Shown in pieces: positions 43,990-52,701 of a DNA stretch of 64,000 bases (position 1 is the first letter of the stretch; each line of letters begins with the position of its first letter). The position numbers and the translations under genes are program-made. Below the pieces are notes generated by a model. It saw nothing but the letters and a program-made list of their open reading frames with translations. It was not told where the DNA came from and did no database searches. The DNA lies in the NCBI RefSeq assembly GCF_002954775.1, contig NZ_PJME01000020.1, forward strand, positions 62,001 through 126,000. The letters are read 5' to 3'. The stretch comes from Streptomyces geranii (GTDB lineage: Bacteria; Actinomycetota; Actinomycetes; Streptomycetales; Streptomycetaceae).

Positions 43990-44751
43990 TCAGTTGTTCC
44001 AGCTCTCGTCGTACGGGTCGCGCGGCGTCGGCACCGGCTTCGCCTCGGTGATGTCGAAGAACGGGATGAGGCCCTTGTTCACCGGGTCCTTGGTCCGCTT
44101 CGCGGTGTAGGTACCGGTGAGTTCGAGCCAGCTGTCAGGTTGCAGCACCGGGGGAATCTTGCCCGTCAGACCCACCTTGACGGGCTGGGCGTCGGCTGCA
44201 CAGCAGTTGAGGGCCATCCGGACGAGATACGGGGTGCCCTTGCTGTCGAGCGCGACGAACCCGGTGATCGCGATCCGCCGGCCGCCCAGCGAGCGCCCGT
44301 GGTCGTAGGCGGCCCGGCCCGCGTAGTCGACCAGGCTGAGGCGTACGGGGTCGCCGGAGGGCAGCGGCGCGTAGGCCAGCGGCTTCTGGAGGGCCGTACC
44401 CGTGCGCAGGGCGCTGTAGGAGCCGAGGGCGGGCGGGGCGACCAGGATCAGCGCCAGCAGGGGCAGGACCAGGAGCCAGGAGACCCGCGGTTCACGGTGG
44501 ACGTGACCGTGGCCGTCGCGGTCATGGCCGTCTTCGTGGCCCTCCTCAACCTCCCTGTCCGAGCCGGTGCTTGAGCGTTTCCGCTCGTACCAGACCGTCG
44601 CCAGCGCGGCCACGATCAGGACGACACCGGCGCCGACGACCAGCGGCTGGAGCCCCGCCTTGACGTACCGGAGATAGAGGTCGGTGGTGCCGGCGTGCAC
44701 CATCGCGCCGCCGACCAGGAACAGGACGACCGCCTGTGCCTGCCGGTTCAC
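43990..44751 (-). CDS. TIGR03943/YcgQ-type membrane protein
   Basis: A 253-residue protein with two to three N-terminal helices (AVVLFLVGGAMVHAG, LVVGAGVVLIVAALATVWY, WLLVLPLLALILVAPPALG) and a soluble C-terminal domain. Conserved in the latter are ITGFVALDS, RMALNCCAADAQPVKVGL and WLELTGTY. A loop with five His (EEGHEDGHDRDGHGHVHRE) could bind metal. GTG 44751 overlaps the permease stop (GTGA). With the permease it forms the YcgQ/YcgR-type pair, often linked with zinc regulation; convergence with the Cys-free bL32 fits that. Confidence 0.82.
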   Translation of the reverse strand: MNRQAQAVVLFLVGGAMVHAGTTDLYLRYVKAGLQPLVVGAGVVLIVAALATVWYERKRSSTGSDREVEEGHEDGHDRDGHGHVHREPRVSWLLVLPLLALILVAPPALGSYSALRTGTALQKPLAYAPLPSGDPVRLSLVDYAGRAAYDHGRSLGGRRIAITGFVALDSKGTPYLVRMALNCCAADAQPVKVGLTGKIPPVLQPDSWLELTGTYTAKRTKDPVNKGLIPFFDITEAKPVPTPRDPYDESWNN

Positions 44752-45794
44752 AGCAGCACCGCCCCGACGAGCACCGCCGACGTCACGGCCACCACGAAGG
44801 TGGCCGGCGCGAAGCGGAGGGCGAAGCCGCGGCCGAAGGTCGCCGTCTGCATCGCGAAGAGCTTCAGGTCGATCATCGGACCGACCACCAGGAACGCCAG
44901 CCGGGCGGTCAGCGAGAACTGGGTCAGCGACGCGGCGACGAACGCGTCCGCCTCCGAGCAGATCGACAGCAGCACCGCGAGGACGGCCAGCACGAGGACC
45001 GACACCACCGGGTTGTCCGCCGCGAGGCTCAGCCAGCTCTCCGGCACCACGGACTTCAGCGTGGCGGCGGCCATCGCGCCGACGACCAGGAAGCCGCCCG
45101 CGTGCATCACGTCGTGCCGTACGGAACTCCAGAACGCGGCGCCCTTGCCGAGTCCCTCGTCGGAGGGACGGGACTGCGGGCGCAGCCAGTCGGCGCGGCC
45201 GAGCCGCTGCCACAGCCACCCCATCGCGCACGCCGCCAGCAGGCTCGCCACGAATCGCGCCACGACCATCTCCGGGCGGCCGGCGAACGCGATGGCCGTC
45301 GCGGTCAGCACGATCGGGTTGATCGCCGGCGCCGAGAGCAGGAACGCGAGCGCCGCCGCCGGGGCGACCCCCCGCCGCACCAGCGCGCCCGCCACCGGCA
45401 CGGACGCGCACTCGCAGCCCGGCAGCACCGCCCCGGCCATCCCCGCGACCGGCACGGCGAGCGCGGGCCGGCTGGGCAGGGCGCGGGCGAAGAACGACGG
45501 CGGTACGAACACCGCGAGCAGCGCCGACAGCAGCACCCCGAGGACGAGGAAGGGCAGTGCCTGTACGACGACGGCGACGAACACCGTCATCCAGCTCTGC
45601 ATCACCGGCGCGGACACCGCGCTGCGGATCGGCCCCTGCAGCGTGACGACCAGGATCAGCAGCATGGTCAGGACGAGCGGCGAGCTGAACTGCCAGCCCT
45701 GCTGCCCGTCCTTGGTCTCGGCCCCGGCCTCGGTTCCCGGTGTCTCCGTGTCGCGTTGGTCGGTCCCGGGCGGGGCCGCTTTGGTGATGCTCAC
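44748..45794 (-). CDS. YcgR/DUF318-type permease
   Basis: A 348-residue membrane protein with about eight helices. The family motifs GAVLPGCECASVPVAGALVR and LSICSEADAFVAASL (conserved Cys-Glu pairs) are intact. DUF318 permeases are predicted metal or small-molecule transporters without a firmly assigned substrate. Partner of the YcgQ-like protein. It is divergent from a Mop-type HTH gene with 124 bases between. Confidence 0.85.
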   Translation of the reverse strand: MSITKAAPPGTDQRDTETPGTEAGAETKDGQQGWQFSSPLVLTMLLILVVTLQGPIRSAVSAPVMQSWMTVFVAVVVQALPFLVLGVLLSALLAVFVPPSFFARALPSRPALAVPVAGMAGAVLPGCECASVPVAGALVRRGVAPAAALAFLLSAPAINPIVLTATAIAFAGRPEMVVARFVASLLAACAMGWLWQRLGRADWLRPQSRPSDEGLGKGAAFWSSVRHDVMHAGGFLVVGAMAAATLKSVVPESWLSLAADNPVVSVLVLAVLAVLLSICSEADAFVAASLTQFSLTARLAFLVVGPMIDLKLFAMQTATFGRGFALRFAPATFVVAVTSAVLVGAVLL

Positions 45795-45883
45795 GGGCGA
45801 GGTACCTCCGGGCGTGGCCGTGCTGCGTGCGTGCGTTCGTTCCCTTGCACTTCAGTACGCCGGGGCAGGCGCGGTTGCTCATT

Positions 45884-45911
45884 TTGCGAGATCGGGGAAC
45901 GAGCTTAGGTT
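45884..45911 (+). promoter_or_regulatory. Promoter giving a probable leaderless mRNA
   Basis: TTGCGA (45884-45889), 16-base spacer, TAGGTT (45906-45911). The ATG at 45919 is only seven bases after the -10 box, so transcription likely starts at the start codon. No ribosome binding site precedes it. Confidence 0.5.
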
Positions 45912-45918
45912 GGCGCAC

Positions 45919-46332
45919 ATGCAGTCCTACACCATTGGTCAGGCCGCCCGTCTGCTGGGCGTGAGCCCCGACACCGCGAGGCGGTGGGCCGACGCGGGGC
46001 GGGTGAAGACCCACCGTGACGAGGGCGGGCGACGGCTGATCGACGGCCGGGATCTGGCCGCGTTCTCCACCGAGTTGGCCGCCGCCCACTCCGGCGCGGG
46101 CGGCGGCTCCGGCGAGGAGGAGCCGTCGTACACCTCCGCCCGCAACGCCTTCCCCGGCATCGTCACGGCCGTGAAGCTCGGCGATGTGGCGGCCCAGGTG
46201 GAGATCCAGGCGGGCCCGCACCGGCTGGTGTCGCTCCTGACCCGGGAGGCGGTGGAGGAACTCGGCCTCGAAGTAGGCGTGGAGGCCACGGCACGGGTGA
46301 AGTCGACGAACATACATATCGACCGCACCTGA
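45919..46332 (+). CDS. HTH plus TOBE/Mop molybdate-binding regulator
   Basis: A 137-residue two-domain protein. An N-terminal MerR-like excisionase-type HTH (YTIGQAARLLGVSPDTARRW) is joined by a Gly/Ser/Glu linker to a TOBE domain. The latter begins with the molbindin signature SARNAFPGIV and ends VEATARVKSTNIHIDR. Such proteins sense molybdate or tungstate and control its transport. No molybdate transporter lies nearby, so its target is elsewhere or is the divergent permease pair. It appears to be leaderless. Confidence 0.85.
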   Translation: MQSYTIGQAARLLGVSPDTARRWADAGRVKTHRDEGGRRLIDGRDLAAFSTELAAAHSGAGGGSGEEEPSYTSARNAFPGIVTAVKLGDVAAQVEIQAGPHRLVSLLTREAVEELGLEVGVEATARVKSTNIHIDRT

Positions 46333-46394
46333 TCCACATCCGCGGCGGGAAATAATCGGTGGCCGTGTCCACGGGGCCTGGCTACGGTCGCGGC

Positions 46395-47513
46395 ATGGTG
46401 GAGACCTCCGGCACGTGCACCGACCAGTTCGCCCCCGTACGCGCGGCACTGGCCGCGTCCCTCGACGACAAGGACGTGGGCGCGTCGGTCGCCGTGTACC
46501 TCGACGGTGAACCGGTGGTCGACCTGTGGGGCGGTCACCTCGACGAGGCGCGCACGGTCCCGTGGGAGCGCGACACGATCACCAACACCTGGTCCACGAC
46601 CAAGACGATGACGGCACTGTGCGCCCTGGTCCTCGCCGACCGGGGTGAACTCGACCTGGACGCGCCGGTGGCGCGCCACTGGCCGGAGTTCGCCGCGAAC
46701 GGCAAGGAGGACGTCCTGGTACGGCACCTCCTCGGCCATACGGCGGGCCTGCCCACCTGGCACGAGCCGATGACGCTCGACGACCTCTACGACTGGCCGA
46801 CCGCCACCTCCCGCCTCGCCGCCCAGGCCCCCGCCTGGAAGCCGGGCGTCGAGGGCGGCTACCACGCCGTGACCTACGGCCACCTCGTCGGCGAGGTGAT
46901 CCGCCGGGTCACCGGCCGCACCCCGGGTGCCTTCTTCGCCGAGGAGATCGCCGGGCCGCTGAGCGCCGACTTCCACATCGGACTGCCCGCCGAGCACGAC
47001 CACCGGGTCGCGCCCGTGATCCCCCCGCCCGAGCGGGTGCTCGACCCGGACGCCGCCCTGCCGCGCGACCGCCCCGCCAATCCGCCCCTCCCGCCGTCCA
47101 CCGCAAACACCGAGGCTTGGCGCCGCGCCGAGATCCCCGCCGCGAACGGCCACGGCAACGCCCGCTCGGTCGCCGCCGTCCAGTCGGTCCTGGCCTGCGG
47201 CGGCACGGCCCGAGGCGTACGGCTGCTGTCGGAGGCGGGCTGCGAACGCGCGCTGGAGGAGCAGTTCAGCGGCATGGACTCGTCGCTGGGCGTGCCGATG
47301 CGCTGGGGCATGGGGTACGGGCTGCACACCGGCCAACTCCCCAACCCCCGCACGTGTTTCTGGGGCGGCTGGGGCGGTTCAATGGTCCTGGTGGACATGG
47401 ACGCGCGCATGTCCGTGGCGTACGTCATGAACCGCATGCTCGAACCGGACGGCGTCGGCGACGACCGGGCGTTCATGATCCTTGCGGCGGCCTACGAGGG
47501 ACTGTCCGGGTGA
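46395..47513 (+). CDS. Serine hydrolase, beta-lactamase/EstB family
   Basis: A protein of about 372 residues with the class C beta-lactamase/esterase fold. The nucleophile motif is STTK (TWSTTKTMTALCALVLADRG), the Tyr motif is in GYHAVTYGHLVGEVI, LLGHTAGLPTWHEPM is the usual loop, and WGGWGGSM takes the KTG-like place. No signal peptide is seen, so it is probably cytoplasmic and an EstB-like esterase rather than a resistance enzyme. ATG 46395 (MVETSGTC) is chosen; the frame extends to 46359. The P-loop kinase gene follows 13 bases on. Confidence 0.85.
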   Translation: MVETSGTCTDQFAPVRAALAASLDDKDVGASVAVYLDGEPVVDLWGGHLDEARTVPWERDTITNTWSTTKTMTALCALVLADRGELDLDAPVARHWPEFAANGKEDVLVRHLLGHTAGLPTWHEPMTLDDLYDWPTATSRLAAQAPAWKPGVEGGYHAVTYGHLVGEVIRRVTGRTPGAFFAEEIAGPLSADFHIGLPAEHDHRVAPVIPPPERVLDPDAALPRDRPANPPLPPSTANTEAWRRAEIPAANGHGNARSVAAVQSVLACGGTARGVRLLSEAGCERALEEQFSGMDSSLGVPMRWGMGYGLHTGQLPNPRTCFWGGWGGSMVLVDMDARMSVAYVMNRMLEPDGVGDDRAFMILAAAYEGLSG

Positions 47514-47526
47514 GAGACTCGGCCGC

Positions 47527-48180
47527 GTGGATCGACCTCACCTCTCCCCCACGTTCGACGAACTACTCGACCGTGCCCGGGCACTGGTCAGCGACGACCG
47601 GCGTGCCGTACTGGGCATCGCCGGGAGCCCCGGCGCGGGCAAGACGACGCTCGCCGAACGGCTCGTCCGCGCGCTGAACGGCGACGGCACGCCCTGGGCC
47701 GCCCATGTGCCGATGGACGGATTCCATCTCGCCGACGTCGAGTTGAACCGCCTGGGCCTACGGGACCGCAAGGGCGCACCGGAGACCTTCGACGCGGCGG
47801 GCTACGCGGCGCTGCTGCTACGGCTGCGGGACGACAGCGCCGGGGACATCGTCTACGCGCCGGGCTTCGAGCGGGTGCTGGAGCAGCCGCTCGCGGGGGC
47901 GATCCCGGTCCTGCCGACGGCCCGCCTGATCGTGACGGAGGGCAACTACCTGCTGCTGTGGCCCCGGGTCCGCGCACAGTTGGACGAGGTGTGGTTCTGC
48001 GAACTGGACGAGGCCCAGCGCGTCCGCCGACTGGTCGCCCGACATGAGGAGTTCGGCAAGGATCACGACACGGCGGTCGCGTGGGTGCTGGGCACGGACC
48101 AGCACAACGCCGACCTGGTCGCGGCAACCCGCGACCGAGCCGACCTGACGGTGAAGACAGACGGGACCACACCCGCCTAG
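47527..48180 (+). CDS. P-loop nucleoside/sugar kinase (uridine kinase-like)
   Basis: A 217-residue protein with Walker A GIAGSPGAGKTT, DGFHLADVELNRLGLRDRKG (the uridine/pantothenate kinase-like substrate segment), YAPGFER and VTEGNYLLL, with a lid region RVRRLVARHEEFGK. The family includes the fructose-import kinase FrcK and uncharacterised nucleoside kinases, so the substrate is open. GTG 47527 is chosen. It forms a two-gene unit with the serine hydrolase. Confidence 0.82.
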   Translation: MDRPHLSPTFDELLDRARALVSDDRRAVLGIAGSPGAGKTTLAERLVRALNGDGTPWAAHVPMDGFHLADVELNRLGLRDRKGAPETFDAAGYAALLLRLRDDSAGDIVYAPGFERVLEQPLAGAIPVLPTARLIVTEGNYLLLWPRVRAQLDEVWFCELDEAQRVRRLVARHEEFGKDHDTAVAWVLGTDQHNADLVAATRDRADLTVKTDGTTPA

Positions 48181-48252
48181 GGGCGCGGGGCTGTGTCTGA
48201 TTTGCGGCTCCGCCGCGCGGGCGCGACCAGCCCCCACCGGCCGTCAGCCGAA
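48177..48252. repeat. Dispersed GC-rich intergenic repeat, copy 2
   Basis: GGGGCGCGGGGCTGTGTCTG followed by TTGCGGCTCCGCCGC and CGCGACCAGCCCCCACCGG; it matches 39316-39389 over most of its length. It lies between convergent genes and overlaps the stop codon of the kinase gene. Confidence 0.7.
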
Positions 48253-48260
48253 ATTCCTCG

Positions 48261-50039
48261 TCAGCAACCCGACATCGTCAACTCCGGCTCACCATTCACA
48301 TCGCCCGCCGCCTCACCGATGACAGCCGTGAACCCCTCGGTGCACACGAGCAGACCTTCCTGCGTCTCCTCGAAGACCGGCGTGAACCCGGCGTCAACAC
48401 CCCCGTACCGCACAGCGAAAACACTCAATCCCTCTGGTGCCCCCGGCGCCGGCTCGACCTCCAGCGCCGTGGAACTGACCAGATGCCGCCACCCCTCATC
48501 GGGGTTGCCATAGCCACGCGGGTCAGCCGCAAGCGCGAACGCCGCCTGCTCCTGAGTCACCTCGCTGCGCGCATCGAAGTGGTCGACCCCCGCCGACCCG
48601 GGGTGGGTCAGCCGCAGCGGGCCGGCGGCGGCCACCCCGCCGGGTTCGGCCGTCCGGCGAACCCGCTCCCCGTCGTCCGTCGCGTACGGCAGCCCCGCGA
48701 GCAAGTACGGCGTGCCGTCAAGACGTTCGACGGCGACCGTGACCCACAGGGTCGCGCCGTCGGTGACGTACAACGACCGCACATGGCGCAGGACGTGGTC
48801 ACGGCCGACGACCGGCTTGGTGACCAGCTTGGCCGCGAGGCCGTCGGTTCGGATGTCCCGTACCCGGACCTCGCCCATCGGGCGGCACAGCAGGAAGCCG
48901 TCCACGACGGGACCGAAGCCGTGCTGGCGGTTGACCGCGGCCGGGAGGTAGTACGTACCCGCCGCCTCCACCAGCGACGGCGTCATCCTGCCGTCGAAGG
49001 CCACCGAGACCGTACCGGCGCGGAGTTGGTGACGGAGTGGTTCGGTGGACGGGGTGCGGTGCCAGGGCGTGGTGTCCTGGATCTGCCAGACCAGCATCCA
49101 CGCGAAGTGGCCGTCGATACCGCCGTCCGGCCCGGCCGCGTGCCGGGCCCAGCGGCTGTCGCCCCGGTAGCGGCCGAGGTCGGCGCCGATGCGATGGCCG
49201 AAGTAGCGCAGGCCGAGGACCGACTCGAAGGCGGAGTGCTGTTCGCTGTAGCGGGGGCCGCCGTTGTCGTAACCGCCGTTCGTCAGGCGGGCGTCGATGT
49301 AGCGGGCCAGCGCCTCGCCGTCCTCGGCGAAGATCTCCTCGCCGCTGATCCGGTGGGCCTGGGCGAGGAAAGAGAGGGAGATCGGGCCGTAGTTGTTGTC
49401 GTAGGCGCCGCCGTGCTCGGGCGGCAGGGCCGCACCCCGGTCGTTCACCCGGTGGGCTCGGATCTTCTCGACGTACAGCGCGATGGCGCGCGAGCGGACC
49501 GACTGCCCTTCCTCGGAAGGGAGATGGGGAGCCAGCATCAGGCCGCCCACCACGCAGCCGATCGCCTGGTTGCCGGCCTCCTGCGGGTTGAAGAAGGTCG
49601 CCTCGGTCAGCCGGCGCCAGTAGCCGCGCGCCAACTCGACCAGTTCCGCGCGCTGTTCGTCGGCGACGAGGCCCTCGGCCGCGTCCAGGATGTTGACCGT
49701 CTGGAGCAGCGCCCACACCGTGCTCGGCCAGTCGCCGATGGGGTGGGCGCCCGTCTCCAGTACGTAACGGGCGTACGGCAGGCCGGAGTTGCGGATGCGC
49801 AGGTTCGGGTAGCCGGGGTTGTCCTCGGTGTAGACCCGCTCCCGGAGATGGAAGGCGAGGCTGCGTGCCACCGCCTCCGGGAGGCGTGGGTCCTTGCCGC
49901 GCTGCCAGGCGAGGGCCAGCAGCGAGGTGAGGCCGAGGGAGGTGTCGCCGATGTCGTCGACGGCGGTCAGGACGGCGTCGTAGTCCGCCGGTGTGGCCGG
50001 CAGATCGTGCAACGCCCCTCGCTGGTGCGGGAGATACAA
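48261..50039 (-). CDS. Unassigned 592-residue protein of a glycan locus
   Basis: No family recognised with certainty. The first 330 residues look all-helical with repeated hairpins (DIGDTSLGLTSLLALAWQRG, GPISLSFLAQAHRISGEEIF, YIDARLTNGGYDNGGPRYSE), like an (alpha/alpha)6 toroid of lyases or hydrolases. The rest is beta-rich (RQHGFGPVVDGFLLCRPMG, ATLWVTVAVERLDGTPYLL). No signal peptide is visible. The start is taken as TTG 50039, with GAAGGA nine bases upstream; no ATG or GTG fits. It is the last gene of an operon with a lyase-like gene and a sugar importer, so it probably processes an imported oligosaccharide. Confidence 0.7.
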   Translation of the reverse strand: MYLPHQRGALHDLPATPADYDAVLTAVDDIGDTSLGLTSLLALAWQRGKDPRLPEAVARSLAFHLRERVYTEDNPGYPNLRIRNSGLPYARYVLETGAHPIGDWPSTVWALLQTVNILDAAEGLVADEQRAELVELARGYWRRLTEATFFNPQEAGNQAIGCVVGGLMLAPHLPSEEGQSVRSRAIALYVEKIRAHRVNDRGAALPPEHGGAYDNNYGPISLSFLAQAHRISGEEIFAEDGEALARYIDARLTNGGYDNGGPRYSEQHSAFESVLGLRYFGHRIGADLGRYRGDSRWARHAAGPDGGIDGHFAWMLVWQIQDTTPWHRTPSTEPLRHQLRAGTVSVAFDGRMTPSLVEAAGTYYLPAAVNRQHGFGPVVDGFLLCRPMGEVRVRDIRTDGLAAKLVTKPVVGRDHVLRHVRSLYVTDGATLWVTVAVERLDGTPYLLAGLPYATDDGERVRRTAEPGGVAAAGPLRLTHPGSAGVDHFDARSEVTQEQAAFALAADPRGYGNPDEGWRHLVSSTALEVEPAPGAPEGLSVFAVRYGGVDAGFTPVFEETQEGLLVCTEGFTAVIGEAAGDVNGEPELTMSGC

Positions 50040-50044
50040 AGCCG

Positions 50045-51796
50045 TCAGTCCTTCGTGCCCGGGGTGGCCGTGGCCTGGTCCTTCCGGTGGGCGCGCAGGG
50101 CGACGGTCAGGGTGTGCGGGCCGAGTCCGCCGATGTAGAGGCGGTTCCCGGTCGTCGCGTCGGTGCCACCCACCACGGTGTAGTCCTGCCCCGGGTCGTA
50201 GCGGAGTACGTCGCTCCGGTCCGGTCCGGCGAGTGGTTCGCCCGCCTCGACGGTGACCTCTACGCGGATCTCGTCGGCACCGGCGCGGTAGGTCATCGGG
50301 CCGGTCGGCAGGCACCAGCGGCCGTCGCCGAGCGGGACGGCGCCCTCCGGCTCGCCGCCCGGACGGAAGGCCAGTTCGAGGGACCAGGGGACGCGGGGTC
50401 CACTGATGTCGATCCGCAGGTCGGCGCCGTCCTCGCGCAGGTCCACCTCGACGCGGGTCGTGTGGGAGACCTCGTCCTGGGGGCGGTCCGGGAAGGCCAT
50501 CGAGGCGGAGAAGCGGCCGTCGTCCACCAGCCGGTAGACGCCGTCGTCGCGCCTCTCGTCCTTCGGGAGCGGCTGGTAGTAGGCGGCCGTGAGGGTCTGG
50601 GTGAGCCGGTAGCTGTTGTCGGCGGACTGGTCCATCTCGGCGGCGCGGAAGGGGCCCAGGTCGAAGAAGCCCCGCGAGAGCCGGACCGAGTCGAGGACGG
50701 CGGCACCGGCGAACAGGCGCAGGAAGGTGGGGTTGCAGGCGAGGCCCGAGCGGATGCGCCGGTGTTCGGGCACGTCGGAGCCGCCGTACACGACCGTGTG
50801 GGCGGTGGCCGAGGCGCGGTTGGCGAGGCGGGCGGTGGTGAGGTAGCGGTCGCGCGGGAGTGGCTCCGGGGTCGGGGCCGGCAGGGGGCGGCACAGGTCC
50901 GGGGTGAGGAGGGTCTCGGCGAGCAGGTCGGGGTCGTCGATGCCGCCTGCCTCCGCCAGCCGGGCCGCGCGGGCGAAGTCGCCGCGGCCGGTGCGGATCG
51001 CGAGCAGCCGGTAGTGCGGCAGGTAGGGCGCCAGCGGGAAGGGGCCCTTCTGGTCCTGGCGGCGCGAGTGGACGGTCTCGACCGTGCCGTCGGGCCTGAT
51101 CAGGTCCAGGGTGGTGGCGAGGTTGCGTTCGACGGCGTACAGCAGGTCGGCGCGGCCGAGGACCTCGGCGAGCAGGAGCAGCGACGGGTTGGAGACGTGG
51201 GCCGCGTAGTTGGCGCTGCGTTCCGAGTACAGGCCGTCGGCGTCGATGTCGACGCCCTCGGAGAGCCACTCCTCGACCCGGTCGAGCAGGCGACCGTCGG
51301 GGAAGGAGCGGTGCAGCCGGGCCAGTGCCGCCGACAGTTCCCAGCGGTGGTTCGGGGTGTGCACCCCGCCGGCGAGGAGGCTGCCGGTGGCGGCGCCGGC
51401 GATCTCGGCGAGCGCGGCCGTGACGTCGTGCAGTCCCGGGCCGCCGGCGGCGGCGAGGAGGTGCGCGTCGCACACGTCGTTGACGGTGAAGCCGGAGTCC
51501 GGCGGCGACTGCACGTTGTCGCCGCCGGCGAAGAGGCCGGTGCCGGTCTGGGTGGCCCGGAGGGCACGCAGGTGGGTGAGCGCGGCGGCGACGGCCGCGC
51601 CGCTGCCGTGCAGGGCCGAGTCCGGGGAGCGGTAGGCCGCGATCAGGGTCTTCGCCCGCCGTGCCAGACCACGGTGCGGCACACCGGCGGGTTCCTCGTC
51701 GGGGCGGGCCGTCAGCGGGACGGCCTGCCGGTCGGCGGCGCGGGCCGCCGACCGGACGAACTCGTGGTCGGACTCGGCGTCGAGCGGGCTGGGCAC
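50045..51796 (-). CDS. Heparinase II/III-like protein, probable polysaccharide lyase
   Basis: A 583-residue protein. The N-terminal half is helical with GGVHTPNHRWELSAALARL and DADGLYSERSANYAAHV, where the His of PNHRW and the Tyr of YSERS sit as in (alpha/alpha)6 lyases of the heparinase type. The C-terminal half is beta-sandwich-like (GFFDLGPFRAAEMDQSADNS, DGRFSASMAFPDRPQDEVSH). No signal peptide is visible, so it would act on imported oligosaccharides. GTG 51796 has AAGGA ahead. It follows the second permease gene directly, giving an operon of binding protein, two permeases and two catabolic proteins. Confidence 0.65.
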   Translation of the reverse strand: MPSPLDAESDHEFVRSAARAADRQAVPLTARPDEEPAGVPHRGLARRAKTLIAAYRSPDSALHGSGAAVAAALTHLRALRATQTGTGLFAGGDNVQSPPDSGFTVNDVCDAHLLAAAGGPGLHDVTAALAEIAGAATGSLLAGGVHTPNHRWELSAALARLHRSFPDGRLLDRVEEWLSEGVDIDADGLYSERSANYAAHVSNPSLLLLAEVLGRADLLYAVERNLATTLDLIRPDGTVETVHSRRQDQKGPFPLAPYLPHYRLLAIRTGRGDFARAARLAEAGGIDDPDLLAETLLTPDLCRPLPAPTPEPLPRDRYLTTARLANRASATAHTVVYGGSDVPEHRRIRSGLACNPTFLRLFAGAAVLDSVRLSRGFFDLGPFRAAEMDQSADNSYRLTQTLTAAYYQPLPKDERRDDGVYRLVDDGRFSASMAFPDRPQDEVSHTTRVEVDLREDGADLRIDISGPRVPWSLELAFRPGGEPEGAVPLGDGRWCLPTGPMTYRAGADEIRVEVTVEAGEPLAGPDRSDVLRYDPGQDYTVVGGTDATTGNRLYIGGLGPHTLTVALRAHRKDQATATPGTKD

Positions 51797-51798
51797 GG

Positions 51799-52701
51799 TC
51801 AGTCCTTCAGTCCGGCGTTGATGTCGGCGTTCATGACGTACTTCTGGAACACCAGGAAGATGACGATCAGCGGGACCATGGAGATGACCGAACCGCCGAG
51901 CAGCACCGACCAGTTGATGTTCTGTGCCCCGACCAGGCTCTGGATGCCGATCTGCACGGTGAACTTCTCGGGGTCGTTGAGCATCAGCAGCGGCCAGATG
52001 TAGTCGTTCCACCGCCACTGGAACGACAGGATGGCGAGCGTCAGCGCGATGGGCCGGGAGAGCGGCACCATGATCCTCAGGAAGATCGACAGTTCCTTCG
52101 CGCCGTCGATCCGGGCGGCCTCGATGAGTTCGTCGGGGACCGTCAGGAAGAACTGGCGGAACATGAAGCACCCGGTCGCGGTGAGCAGAGCCGGGAGGAT
52201 GATGCCGGCGAGCGAGTTGTAGAAACCGAGGTCGCGGACGACCAGGAACAGCGGGGCGAGCATGACCTCGGCCGGCAGCATCGTGGTGGCCAGGATGCAG
52301 AGGAAGAAGGCCTTGAGCCATCGGTTGTCGTACTTGGCCAGCGCGTAGCCGGTGCAGCAGCTGACTCCCACGGTGAGGATCGTCGCGATCAGACACACAA
52401 GGGTGGTGTTGATGAAGTACTGGGCGAAGTTGGCGCTTGCCCACGCCGCCTTGTAGCCGGACACGGTGGGGTGTTCCGGGAACACCGTCAGCGGAAGGGA
52501 GAACAGGTCTCCCGCCGGCTTGAAGGAGCTGAGGACGAACCACAGCACCGGAATCCCGTAGAGGCCTGCCAGGAACCACAGCAGAGTCGTCGGGGCGATC
52601 GCGCGCCGAAGCCCGCCGGTCGCCGATCCACGGCGCCGCTTCTTGGGGACGGCCCGTACGGAGTCGGCGTCGGTCTTGCGCGGCATGTCTGTGGTTGTCA
52701 T
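51799..52701 (-). CDS. Carbohydrate ABC importer permease (MalG-like)
   Basis: A 300-residue permease of the CUT1 sugar-importer type: SSFKPAGDLFSLPLTVFPEH near the N terminus, about six helices, and the EAA loop ELIEAARIDGAKELSIFLRI. ATG 52701 overlaps the stop of the partner permease (ATGA). No dedicated ATPase gene is in the cluster; CUT1 systems in Streptomyces share the ATPase MsiK, encoded elsewhere. Confidence 0.9.
   Translation of the reverse strand: MTTTDMPRKTDADSVRAVPKKRRRGSATGGLRRAIAPTTLLWFLAGLYGIPVLWFVLSSFKPAGDLFSLPLTVFPEHPTVSGYKAAWASANFAQYFINTTLVCLIATILTVGVSCCTGYALAKYDNRWLKAFFLCILATTMLPAEVMLAPLFLVVRDLGFYNSLAGIILPALLTATGCFMFRQFFLTVPDELIEAARIDGAKELSIFLRIMVPLSRPIALTLAILSFQWRWNDYIWPLLMLNDPEKFTVQIGIQSLVGAQNINWSVLLGGSVISMVPLIVIFLVFQKYVMNADINAGLKD

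Noticed and set aside
46395..47513. Beta-lactamase resistance gene
   Set aside because: No signal peptide and an EstB-like motif set, so esterase-type hydrolase is more likely.
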